From contig JAEUSM010000009.1 in assembly GCA_016788785.1 (NCBI GenBank), forward strand, positions 124,001-188,000: DNA of 64,000 nucleotides. The letters are read 5' to 3'. The DNA is from Candidatus Kapaibacterium sp. Its GTDB lineage: Bacteria; Bacteroidota; Ignavibacteria; Kapaibacteriales; JAEUSM01. Made by a program: the position numbers and the translations under genes. The notes beneath the pieces were generated by a model. That model saw nothing but the letters and a program-made list of their open reading frames with translations, had not been told where the DNA came from and searched no databases. The stretch's first letter is position 1. Every line of letters starts with the position of its first letter. This document shows, piece by piece, positions 1 through 7,697 of this stretch.

Positions 1-47
1 GCTGTTTTTGGAACACCCAATATTGCATAATAGTCTTTATATTTCAT
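1..47 (-). CDS. J-domain protein (DnaJ/CbpA family), 5' fragment
   Basis: Reading the minus strand from an ATG at 47 gives MKYKDYYAILGVPKT before the window ends. This is the classic opening of a J-domain (K-D-Y-Y-x-x-L-G-V), the Hsp70 co-chaperone module found in DnaJ and CbpA. The gene lies 38 bases downstream of the FtsL/DivIC-like gene on the same strand and is probably the next member of that operon. Only about 15 codons are visible, so DnaJ cannot be told from CbpA or another J-protein. The J-domain itself is fairly safe because the motif is so conserved. Confidence 0.72.
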   Translation of the reverse strand, partial: MKYKDYYAILGVPKT

Positions 48-85
48 AGGTCAATTCAATTGTACATTCATTCATAATCAGAGTA

Positions 86-382
86 TTATGGAATCGTCAA
101 AGGAGATTTTGTTTGGTGCATCATTCCAAGTTTTTGGGTTGCAATACTTTCAATTCTCGGTGCTGATTGTAATTTGCTAATTTCCGTTCGTAAAGCTTCA
201 GAAGTAGAATTAATTGACGAAATTTTACGTTCATTCAATTCAATTTCTGATAGAAGTTTGTTGATTATGATAACTTGAGAAACAAAAAACGACGCAATGA
301 TGGCTATACTACTAACAAGTAGTAACATACCCCAACGTCCAAACGTACTATTTTTTTTTGCTGGTTCGTTCTCGATTTCCAT
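86..382 (-). CDS. FtsL/DivIC-like septum-formation protein
   Basis: This 98-residue protein has a short cytoplasmic N-terminus, one membrane helix at about residues 19-41, and then a coiled-coil stretch. It ends in R-I-E-S-I-A-T-Q-K-L-G-M, the motif typical of FtsL and DivIC, which join FtsB/FtsQ in activating septal peptidoglycan synthesis. Its ATG overlaps the metG stop by one base (TAATG), so translation is probably coupled. It sits outside a dcw cluster, and mraY is also found elsewhere in the window. Assignment rests on architecture and the C-terminal motif; FtsL, FtsB and DivIC cannot be separated by eye. Confidence 0.66.
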   Translation of the reverse strand: MEIENEPAKKNSTFGRWGMLLLVSSIAIIASFFVSQVIIINKLLSEIELNERKISSINSTSEALRTEISKLQSAPRIESIATQKLGMMHQTKSPLTIP

Positions 383-2547
383 TATCGTACCTCTGCGTTT
401 AATAACGCACCATTCTTCATGTCTATTGTTACTATTGATAACGTTCCTTCAGCAGAATTTGCTGCTAAAAGCATTCCGTTAGAAGTTTCACTCATTAATG
501 TTGCCGGTGCTAAATTATACACGACAACTATGACTTTTCCTATCAGTTCTTCTGGTGTATACATTTGGGCAATTCCAGCCAAAATCTGACGTTGTTCCTC
601 ACCAAACGACACCTGCAATTTTAGTAATTTCTTTGATTTTGGCACTGCCTCAGCAGAAATTATTTGAGCTGTTCTCAATTGCACTTTTTTGAAGTCATCA
701 ATTGTTATAACACCTTCAATTTTCTGAGATTCTTTCTGTTTTTTGTCAACGCTTATTGGTTGTTGTTTTACTGGTTCAATGATTGATTTTTGCTCTAATT
801 GTTTTTTTAATTCTTCAATTAGGGCATCTTCAATTTTGGTAAACAGAATGCCAGAGTTTATAATAGTTGTATCTTTTGCGAGAGTAAACTGCAGTGCGTT
901 GTTCCAATTGTTGTCGGTATTGTCACTAAAAGAATTTTGAATTCTTTTGCAGGTAAATGGCAAAATTGGTTCGAATACAATTCCTAATATCTTAACAATT
1001 TGCAAACAATTGAGTATCGTCTTCCCAGCAATATTTTTGTCAGTTTTGATGGTTTTCCACGGTTCTGCATCGTTAAAATACTTATTTGCAGCTCGAGCCA
1101 TTGACATTAGTTCAACGATAGCATCTCGGAACTTACATTGTTCAAAATACTCAGTTGCTTTTTTGTGATGTTCGAACAATGAAGAAAGGACTGCTAAATC
1201 TACTTCATCAAAATTTACACGAATCGAATCAGTAAGTTCAATGTTATTTTGAAGAGATTGAATGACAGAATTCCATGAAGTTGCTATGGTTTCGAAGTTT
1301 TCTAATGTGGGAACTGCTGAATCAAATGATTTATCAGTAAATGTTAACGTACGATTGATAAAATTACCTAAAATTGCTGATAGTTCATTATTGACTCTTG
1401 CTTGAAAATTCGTCCAAGTAAAGTCAGAATCTCTTGTTTCAGGAAAGTTCATTGCAATGGTATATCGCAGAGAATCTCTATATTCTTCTTGTGGGAATTG
1501 TTGTAAAAATTCACGTAAGTCAATACCCCAATTTGCTGATTTAGAAAACTTGCGACCTTCCAAATTCATAAATTCATTTGCAGGTACATTTGTCGGAAGT
1601 ATGTAACCATCTTGCAGTGCAGAAAGCATCGCAGGAAACATCAATGTATGAAAAACTATATTATCTTTTCCTATGAATGCATAGTATTCAGTTGCAGGAT
1701 TCTTCCACCATTGTTCCCATGATGAATTATGGGTTTCAGCCCATTGTTTTGTAGCAGAAATATACCCAAAAACAGCTTCAAACCACACATACATCGCTTT
1801 TCCATCGGTATCGTTTAATGGAAGTGGTATACCCCAATCTAAATCTCGAGTAATAGCTCGTTCGCTCAATCCGCTTTGTAGCCATGAACGCGTTTGTTGG
1901 AGTACATTCTCCTTCCATTGAGAGGATTTATCTTGGATATATTCTTCTAAAAACTTCTGAAACAAATCATAGCGAAAATACCAATGTTTTGTCGTTTTTG
2001 GCACTGGTGTTGTTCCAGAAATCAAACTTTTAGGTTCTTTGAGATCTGTTTGGTTATAATAGGCTCCACAACGTTCGCATTGATCACCACGAGCTTTGTC
2101 GTAGGCACAATTTGGACAAATTCCTTCAACATATCTATCAGGTAAAAACATCGATGCAGATGCATCGTAAAATTGTTCCTCTTCTTTAACTGACAAAAAT
2201 CCTTTAGAATAAAAAGACAAGAAAAATTCTTGAGCAGTTTTTGTGTGAATAGGGTTTGTTGTTCTGTCGTAAATATCGAAGGACATTCCGAAAGTTAGTA
2301 GTGCATCTTTATTCTCATTATGATATAAATTGACAATCTCATTTGGTGTTGTTTGTTGTTTTTCAGCAGCCATAGTGATTGCAGCTCCATATTCATCAGA
2401 TCCTGAAACAAAAAGCACAGAATTTCCTTTCATTCTGTGAAAACGTGCAAACAAATCTGCGGGTAAAAACGCACCTGCAATGTGCCCTAAGTGGCAATAG
2501 CCATTTGCGTAAAGTAATGCAGAAGTTATAAGTATATTTCTATTCAA
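382..2547 (-). CDS. metG: methionyl-tRNA synthetase
   Basis: This cytoplasmic class I synthetase charges tRNA-Met. The 721-residue protein has the HIGH-type motif H-L-G-H at residues 19-22. A zinc-binding insert near residues 144-160 has two Cys-x2-Cys pairs (CPNC and CERC). The KMSKS-type loop reads K-F-S-K-S near residue 332. From about residue 615 there is a C-terminal OB-fold tRNA-binding domain (EMAPII/Trbp111 type), which in this family mediates dimerisation. It lies in the middle of the minus-strand operon, 23 bases after the YciO-type gene and overlapping the FtsL-like gene by one base. Confidence 0.97.
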   Translation of the reverse strand: MNRNILITSALLYANGYCHLGHIAGAFLPADLFARFHRMKGNSVLFVSGSDEYGAAITMAAEKQQTTPNEIVNLYHNENKDALLTFGMSFDIYDRTTNPIHTKTAQEFFLSFYSKGFLSVKEEEQFYDASASMFLPDRYVEGICPNCAYDKARGDQCERCGAYYNQTDLKEPKSLISGTTPVPKTTKHWYFRYDLFQKFLEEYIQDKSSQWKENVLQQTRSWLQSGLSERAITRDLDWGIPLPLNDTDGKAMYVWFEAVFGYISATKQWAETHNSSWEQWWKNPATEYYAFIGKDNIVFHTLMFPAMLSALQDGYILPTNVPANEFMNLEGRKFSKSANWGIDLREFLQQFPQEEYRDSLRYTIAMNFPETRDSDFTWTNFQARVNNELSAILGNFINRTLTFTDKSFDSAVPTLENFETIATSWNSVIQSLQNNIELTDSIRVNFDEVDLAVLSSLFEHHKKATEYFEQCKFRDAIVELMSMARAANKYFNDAEPWKTIKTDKNIAGKTILNCLQIVKILGIVFEPILPFTCKRIQNSFSDNTDNNWNNALQFTLAKDTTIINSGILFTKIEDALIEELKKQLEQKSIIEPVKQQPISVDKKQKESQKIEGVITIDDFKKVQLRTAQIISAEAVPKSKKLLKLQVSFGEEQRQILAGIAQMYTPEELIGKVIVVVYNLAPATLMSETSNGMLLAANSAEGTLSIVTIDMKNGALLNAEVR

Positions 2548-2570
2548 GGGGACGTTCTTTTTTCAAATTA

Positions 2571-3200
2571 TTAGTGTAAATACAATTCAACATCGGTATG
2601 CATAGCACCGGTGCGAATTATTTCAAATGTATCTGTGGTCATATCAATTACAGTCGATTCACCAACAAAGTCTTCCCTGTCAGGTTCTACTATGATATCA
2701 ACAAAACTTGCTAAAAGGTCTAACAATTCGTGTGGATAGTCATGTTGTTTTGTTGGGTGTTTTGCTGTAATTGAAAGTAAAGGATTACCTAATTCTTGTA
2801 ATAATGTCAATGACAATGTATGGTCTGGAACCCTAATACCAGACGTTTTTTTCTTAGGATCCAAAACTAATTTAGGAATCGTTTTTGTTGCAGGCAAAAT
2901 AAACGTAAATGGACCTGGAATTAGTTTTTTAATTGTTTTGTAAGCTTTATCAGAAACCACTGCATAATCTGCAATATTTGATAAGGAATGACACATAAAA
3001 GTGAGTCCTTTATTTGGTTCTAATTTGCGAATTTGTCGAATACGTTCCAATGCACTTTTTTGTTCAATACTACAACCCAAGGAATATCCAGTATCCGTCG
3101 GATAGAGCATAACAGCACCATCATGAAGCATGCGAACGATTTCAGCAACCTTACGCTCTTCTGGAGTTGTAGTATGTACAGAAAAAAATGTTGTCGCCAT
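2571..3200 (-). CDS. YciO/YrdC/Sua5-family protein (threonylcarbamoyl-AMP synthase-like)
   Basis: The protein has the YrdC fold signature: G-A-V-M-L-Y-P-T-D-T-G-Y near the N-terminus, K-x6-L-T-F-M, a P-G-P-F-T-F-I-L segment, and G-I-R-V-P-D. YrdC/TsaC/Sua5 make threonylcarbamoyl-AMP for the t6A37 tRNA modification. The close YciO branch is less well defined biochemically, and this sequence looks more like YciO. I chose the ATG at 3200 (209 residues) because it starts four bases past the upstream gene's stop. The in-frame ATG at 3251 would overlap that gene by 47 bases and add an unrelated N-terminus. Confidence 0.85.
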   Translation of the reverse strand: MATTFFSVHTTTPEERKVAEIVRMLHDGAVMLYPTDTGYSLGCSIEQKSALERIRQIRKLEPNKGLTFMCHSLSNIADYAVVSDKAYKTIKKLIPGPFTFILPATKTIPKLVLDPKKKTSGIRVPDHTLSLTLLQELGNPLLSITAKHPTKQHDYPHELLDLLASFVDIIVEPDREDFVGESTVIDMTTDTFEIIRTGAMHTDVELYLH

Positions 3201-3204
3201 AATA

Positions 3205-4167
3205 TTATGTAGAAAACTCAGATTGTTGAGATGGACGTAAAAACACTGCAAATAATCCTAATGCTCTGTATTCTTCGCAGATTATTTCTGCATATTCTTC
3301 CGAAAAGTATTCACCAACCCAAAATACCTTCACACCTTGCAGTAACTTTTGTTTGTAGTTAAACAACACCGTCATTGCCTTGGCTTCTTGTTCTTCAGAA
3401 CGAGGAATGATAAAAACATCATATTTTTCAAATTCTACATCTTCTGACAAATAGGATTGTAACATAGAATTAACTTCTCCAACGATCATACGTTCTTCTT
3501 CAGAAACTGAGTCATCAATATGAATTAATTCTTTGATAGTATCAATCATTTCCGCAACCTGTTTTTCAGGCGGTAAAATTGATAAATACTCTTTAACTGT
3601 TGAAATAAGAGACTTGAAATTTCCTGTATTAATGGAATTCTCTTGAGAAATTACTTCATCAATTGAAAGTTGAATATTCCACTTTCTGAGAAAATTTTCT
3701 ATGTATTCTCGTTCCTTTTGATGAAATTCATTATCAATATAGGCGATTTGAATAAGTAATGAGACCATGCTATCAGGCCCAACCGGTCTCCGTAAAATTG
3801 CCATAGCCAAATTTCCAATTTCTTTAAACTCTAAAGAAATTGCACTTTTCAACAATTGAAAAAATCCTGCTCTTTTATCAGCACGATAAAGCCAAAAACC
3901 ACAACTAACAAAGACAATAAATATACTAACAATGATGGCAAGTATCTCTCCGATTAATGACTCCCAATCATCTAATCGAAAGTAATGGAATAGAAAAGGA
4001 GTACTTGTAACTATCGATACAATACCTGCTAACGATGATTGAGACTCTGCAACCTTACGTTCATGTTTTCTTTTCCATAATTTATTAACAATAAGATATA
4101 ACTCAACAATTGTCAAAATTAAGGAAAGCCAAATACCTATGAGTAACAGTAGTCGGAAAGATTCCAT
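3205..4167 (-). CDS. membrane-anchored TerB-like protein, copy A
   Basis: This 320-residue protein is not a named gene I recognise. There are membrane helices at about residues 5-27 and 71-94, with a weaker hydrophobic stretch at about 46-62. A helical domain at about 120-245 has two TerB-type acidic motifs, A-Y-I-D-N-E-F-H-Q-K-E and H-I-D-D-S-V-S-E-E-E, which resemble the metal-binding motifs of tellurite-resistance protein TerB and DjlA. A compact C-terminal alpha/beta module (about 250-315) recalls L7/L12-CTD or ClpS topology. It is a close paralogue of the next upstream gene, 30 bases away. Operon position puts it between an amino-acid permease and translation genes; its function is unknown. 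Confidence 0.8.
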   Translation of the reverse strand: MESFRLLLLIGIWLSLILTIVELYLIVNKLWKRKHERKVAESQSSLAGIVSIVTSTPFLFHYFRLDDWESLIGEILAIIVSIFIVFVSCGFWLYRADKRAGFFQLLKSAISLEFKEIGNLAMAILRRPVGPDSMVSLLIQIAYIDNEFHQKEREYIENFLRKWNIQLSIDEVISQENSINTGNFKSLISTVKEYLSILPPEKQVAEMIDTIKELIHIDDSVSEEERMIVGEVNSMLQSYLSEDVEFEKYDVFIIPRSEEQEAKAMTVLFNYKQKLLQGVKVFWVGEYFSEEYAEIICEEYRALGLFAVFLRPSQQSEFST

Positions 4168-4197
4168 TTTGTATGTACACTATTTCTTTATACTATT

Positions 4198-5157
4198 TTA
4201 CGCTGGTTCGAGTTCTTCGGGTATTCTAATAGAAATGGCAAATAGTCCCAATTTTCGGTATTCCTCACACACCATTTCTGCATATTCTTCGGAAAAATAC
4301 TCTGCAACAGAAAAAACATATCCCCCTGGTAAATCCTTACGTTTATAGTCAAAAAGTACTGCTAAAGCTCGTTCTTCTTGTTCTTTATTCCGTGGTACTA
4401 TACACACTTCAAATTTTTTGATATCCTTATCCTGATTGATATAATCACGCAACATAGAAGTTACTTCCGAAACTGTCATTTTTTCTTCTTCAGAGACAGA
4501 TTCATCAACATGAATAAGTTCTTTTATGGTATCAATCAACTGTGCGACTTGTTTTTCTGGAGGCAAAATTTCTAAATATTCTTGAACTGCTTTCAACAAT
4601 GTTGAGTAATTGACATTTTCGTTTTTGTCGTGATACAGTAAAAAATCATCTAAAGATATATTTATGCTCCACTTTTCTATGAACAATTCAATAAATTCAC
4701 GTTCTTTTTTGTGAAATTCATTATCAATATGGGCAATTTGAACTAATATTTCCACCATATTCTTCGCACCAACAGGATGACGAATTAACGCTTTCGCCAA
4801 ATTACCAACCTCAGTTCCTTCTAATTTAAGAGCGTCTTTGATTAAGCGAAAAAAATTGAGCTTTTTTTCATCTCGTTGGAGCCAAATACCACTACCAACA
4901 AAAATAATAAATACGCTGACGCTCAACCAAACAAATGAGCCAATTGCTGACTCAAAATCAGAGCGAGTTATATACCGAAAGAAAAATGGCAATCCTGCCA
5001 ACAATGCAACACAGGAACCCATGATGGATTGTGCTTCTGCTACTTTACGTTCATGCTTCCGTTTCCAAAGTTTATTTACTTTTAAATACGCCTCAACAAA
5101 TGTAAATCCTAATGAAGCCCACAACCAAACCTGAAGTATTTGAAAAAACAGTTCCAT
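4198..5157 (-). CDS. membrane-anchored TerB-like protein, copy B
   Basis: This 319-residue protein is the paralogue of copy A and is collinear over its whole length. Shared segments include K-L-W-K-R-K-H-E-R-K-V-A-E after the first membrane helix, A-H-I-D-N-E-F-H-K-K-E and H-V-D-E-S-V-S-E-E-E in the TerB-like part, L-P-P-E-K-Q-V-A between them, and E-Y-F-S-E-E-Y-A-E in the C-terminal module. Its ATG overlaps the permease stop by one base (TAATG), so the two are probably translated together. Membrane topology suggests the TerB-like and C-terminal domains are cytoplasmic. No role can be assigned from sequence; a scaffold or sensor at the inner membrane is only a guess. Confidence 0.8.
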   Translation of the reverse strand: MELFFQILQVWLWASLGFTFVEAYLKVNKLWKRKHERKVAEAQSIMGSCVALLAGLPFFFRYITRSDFESAIGSFVWLSVSVFIIFVGSGIWLQRDEKKLNFFRLIKDALKLEGTEVGNLAKALIRHPVGAKNMVEILVQIAHIDNEFHKKEREFIELFIEKWSINISLDDFLLYHDKNENVNYSTLLKAVQEYLEILPPEKQVAQLIDTIKELIHVDESVSEEEKMTVSEVTSMLRDYINQDKDIKKFEVCIVPRNKEQEERALAVLFDYKRKDLPGGYVFSVAEYFSEEYAEMVCEEYRKLGLFAISIRIPEELEPA

Positions 5158-6593
5158 TATGTAAATAATTTTTTTCGAAAGTAAAAATAAAAAGGAATTC
5201 CTGTTGCCACTAAAAATAAGCCATAAAGCGAATGTATTATCTCTACCTTGCCATTCACGTACATTTGTATATCAGTGTATAGCGTTAAGAAAACAAACGC
5301 AGTTGCAAAAATAACAAAAATTATAGGAAGATAAGGATAGAAAATAACTTTGTAGGGTCTTTTAGCATTTGGTAATTTCTTTCTCAGTATAAAAAGTCCA
5401 ATTACTCCCAAAGCATAATAAATCCACGTTACAAAAATTAACATACTCGTTAGAGCACGAAATGTTCCTGAAAACACCAACAATGAAGTCCAAACAGCTT
5501 GAAGTATCAATGCTTTATGAGGAGTGTGAAAACTATGATGAATATCCTTCATACTTCGGAAGAAATAACCATCTTCAGCCATTGCTTGATAGACTCTTGC
5601 GGAAGCTAAAATAGTTCCATTCGTAGTGCCAAAAGTAGAAATCATTACAGCAGATGCGACAAGATAACCACCAACTCCACCGAAAATAACTGTAGCAACA
5701 TCTTTGGCTAAAAGCGAAGAACTTGCTATAGATGAAAGTGGAAGCACATACAAAAATGCTGCATTTGTCAAAACATAGAAAACAATAACGGAAATTGTCC
5801 CAATGATTAAAGCATTTGGAATTGTCTTTTGAGGTTTATTTACTTCTCCGGCTACATAGGTGATATTATTCCAACCATCATAAGACCAAAATGCTGCTTG
5901 AATTGCAACAATGAATCCCATTAAAAAAGACAAATTATTATGACTCACAATCGACTGTGAGAAATGAAAATGAGCCGTACCGTTTTGTGCAAAAATTAAC
6001 GAACAAATAATCAACAAACCAATCGCTAAAAATTTAGCGACTGTAAATACATTTTGCACTAAACTTCCTGAACGAACTCCTAAAATATTGACAAATGTTA
6101 AAAAAAGAATTATTCCAACAGTAATGAGTTTGAGTCCAATTTCTTTCAGTGGATAAAATGTACCGACAAACGGCAAATACAAATGAACACTTTGTTCTAT
6201 AGATACGGAAAATCGTGGAAATTGAATAAAAGTTTGTGCATATTCAGAAAAAACATAGGCAATGGAGGCAATTGAACCTGTTTGAATTACTGCAAATATT
6301 GACCAACCATAGAAAAATGCAACTACATCACCATACATTTCTTTGAAAAAAATGTATTGACCTCCAGTTTTTGGAAACATAGAAGCAACTTCCGCATTTG
6401 ATAAGGCACCAATGAGCGTGAGAATCCCAGCTATAACCCAAATCAGTAAATACCAAATTGGTATTCCTAATGCAACGGCAATATCTGTCGGATCTTTAAA
6501 TATACCTGACCCCACCATTGAGCCAGTTACTATCATAATTGTAGAAAACAAACCAATCTTTTGCATTTGAGAAGAATTAGGAGAATTGTTCAT
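5157..6593 (-). CDS. APC-superfamily amino-acid permease
   Basis: This inner-membrane protein has about 12 hydrophobic helices and the APC-family first-helix signature G-S-M-V-G-S-G-I-F. The pattern N-A-E-V-A-S-M-F-P-K-T-G-G follows in helix 2, and S-Y-D-G-W-N-N in helix 6 resembles LAT/CAT-type transporters. Such proteins move amino acids by exchange or proton symport; the substrate cannot be read. I prefer the ATG at 6593 (478 residues). An in-frame ATG at 6638 adds 15 residues, but it lies inside a divergent promoter. It is the first gene of the operon running to position 1. Confidence 0.88.
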   Translation of the reverse strand: MNNSPNSSQMQKIGLFSTIMIVTGSMVGSGIFKDPTDIAVALGIPIWYLLIWVIAGILTLIGALSNAEVASMFPKTGGQYIFFKEMYGDVVAFFYGWSIFAVIQTGSIASIAYVFSEYAQTFIQFPRFSVSIEQSVHLYLPFVGTFYPLKEIGLKLITVGIILFLTFVNILGVRSGSLVQNVFTVAKFLAIGLLIICSLIFAQNGTAHFHFSQSIVSHNNLSFLMGFIVAIQAAFWSYDGWNNITYVAGEVNKPQKTIPNALIIGTISVIVFYVLTNAAFLYVLPLSSIASSSLLAKDVATVIFGGVGGYLVASAVMISTFGTTNGTILASARVYQAMAEDGYFFRSMKDIHHSFHTPHKALILQAVWTSLLVFSGTFRALTSMLIFVTWIYYALGVIGLFILRKKLPNAKRPYKVIFYPYLPIIFVIFATAFVFLTLYTDIQMYVNGKVEIIHSLYGLFLVATGIPFYFYFRKKLFT

Positions 6594-6620
6594 ATGTATC
6601 AATTTAATAAAATGCTTTAC

Positions 6621-6651
6621 TTGAAAAACCATTTTCATTTCCGTATATTTG
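6621..6651 (+). promoter_or_regulatory. Bacteroidota-type promoter for the LysE-family gene
   Basis: TTG at 6621-6623, a 20-base spacer, and TATATTTG at 6644-6651 match the Bacteroidota -33/-7 consensus (TTTG, 19-21 bases, TAnnTTTG). It points toward the exporter gene starting at 6769 and overlaps the upstream region of the divergent permease, so the two units may influence each other. Confidence 0.6.
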
Positions 6652-6696
6652 TAAGTTACAAAAAAAAGTGTGAAAAATTGTAATGTTCAATTAGTT

Positions 6697-6729
6697 ACAC
6701 AGTAAGAATTTTTCTGTGTCAGTTTTTTT
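6697..6729 (+). terminator. possible leader hairpin/attenuator before the LysE-family gene
   Basis: ACACAG (6697-6702) pairs with CTGTGT (6714-6719) and is followed almost at once by seven T residues (6723-6729). This resembles a weak intrinsic terminator lying between the promoter and the coding start. The right half, TGTGT, can instead pair with ACACA at 6730-6734, which is again followed by a T run. The stems are short and the region is AT-rich, so this is tentative. Confidence 0.3.
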
Positions 6730-6768
6730 ACACACTTTTTTGTTTTTCTACCTACTTGGGAAATTTAT

Positions 6769-7491
6769 TTGTTAGCCGCAATTATTACTGGATTGGTCAT
6801 AGGTGTCATACTTGCAATGCCACCAGGTCCTTTCACAATAGCATCATTCAAGTATGTAGTACGAAATGATGTCAAAGGGGCTTATGCTCTATCTTATGCT
6901 GCCGGTCTTACAGACATCCTTTATAGTCTCATTGCAATATCAGCAAGTTCATTAGTCATTGGTACGTTCATGAGCTTTTTTGATGGAAACCCTATTGCAT
7001 TTTTGTTATTTCAAGTTGTTTGTGTGATTGGTTTATTGGTATATGGCGTTTATCAAATACGATATAATAGTGATGCTGAGATAGGAGAAACGGAAGAAAA
7101 ACCAACTATTTTACAACGATTTTTCAAAAAAATACAAGAAAAAGGACCTTTTTTTATCGGATTAGGTATTGCCTCTACAAACTTGGCAAATCCAACATTT
7201 TTACCATTTTTGACTTCATTTTTCACCGCAATTCAAAAATTGGGACTCTTTCCAATAACAGTTCTGAACAATTTTATTTTTTCTGTAGCATTTGGAGCGG
7301 GTAATTTTATATGGCTCTATACATTGATTCGAATTGTAAATCATTACAAAGAACGTATGTCATTAAGACTGATAGAACGCTTGCATAAATTTGCAGGATT
7401 TACACTTTTAGTGTTTTCAACCCTACTTGGTTACAGGGTAATTGTGTACACCAAATGGACAGAATTGATACCAGGCACAGTTGCTTTCTAA
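6769..7491 (+). CDS. LysE-family amino-acid exporter
   Basis: This 240-residue inner-membrane protein has about six hydrophobic helices. It carries the LysE/RhtB opening G-x-x-x-G-V-I-L-A-M-P-P-G-P, then F-K-Y-V-V-R-N-D-V-K-G-A-Y-A-L-S-Y-A-A-G. Members export lysine, threonine, homoserine or related metabolites; the substrate is not readable. It has a central charged loop (around residues 105-125) and a helix with A-N-P-T-F-L-P-F, a conserved N-P type motif of the family. The start is TTG at 6769. No ATG lies in a suitable place, so the exact start is less certain than the gene. Confidence 0.85.
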   Translation: MLAAIITGLVIGVILAMPPGPFTIASFKYVVRNDVKGAYALSYAAGLTDILYSLIAISASSLVIGTFMSFFDGNPIAFLLFQVVCVIGLLVYGVYQIRYNSDAEIGETEEKPTILQRFFKKIQEKGPFFIGLGIASTNLANPTFLPFLTSFFTAIQKLGLFPITVLNNFIFSVAFGAGNFIWLYTLIRIVNHYKERMSLRLIERLHKFAGFTLLVFSTLLGYRVIVYTKWTELIPGTVAF

Positions 7492-7697
7492 AAATAATTT
7501 TCAGAAATTGAAAAAAAACTACCCAAAAAATAGGTAAATACAGTAAGGTTTTGTATTTTTGTGAATTGCGAAGTGGAATTTTTCCTTCAAAAACAGATGG
7601 CACCATTTTTGTATGGTGTCTATAGTTGTATCTATTTACATCCGAAATAACTATAAATAATATAAATTTTTTGTTGATTTTCAGGAGTTAATCTCTC

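Noticed and set aside
7551-7620. Promoter of the giant surface-protein gene (TATTTTTG at 7554-7561 and a hairpin at 7599-7620)
   Set aside because: The -7-like element has no -33 partner at the right distance and the hairpin lacks a T run; AT-rich sequence gives such matches by chance.
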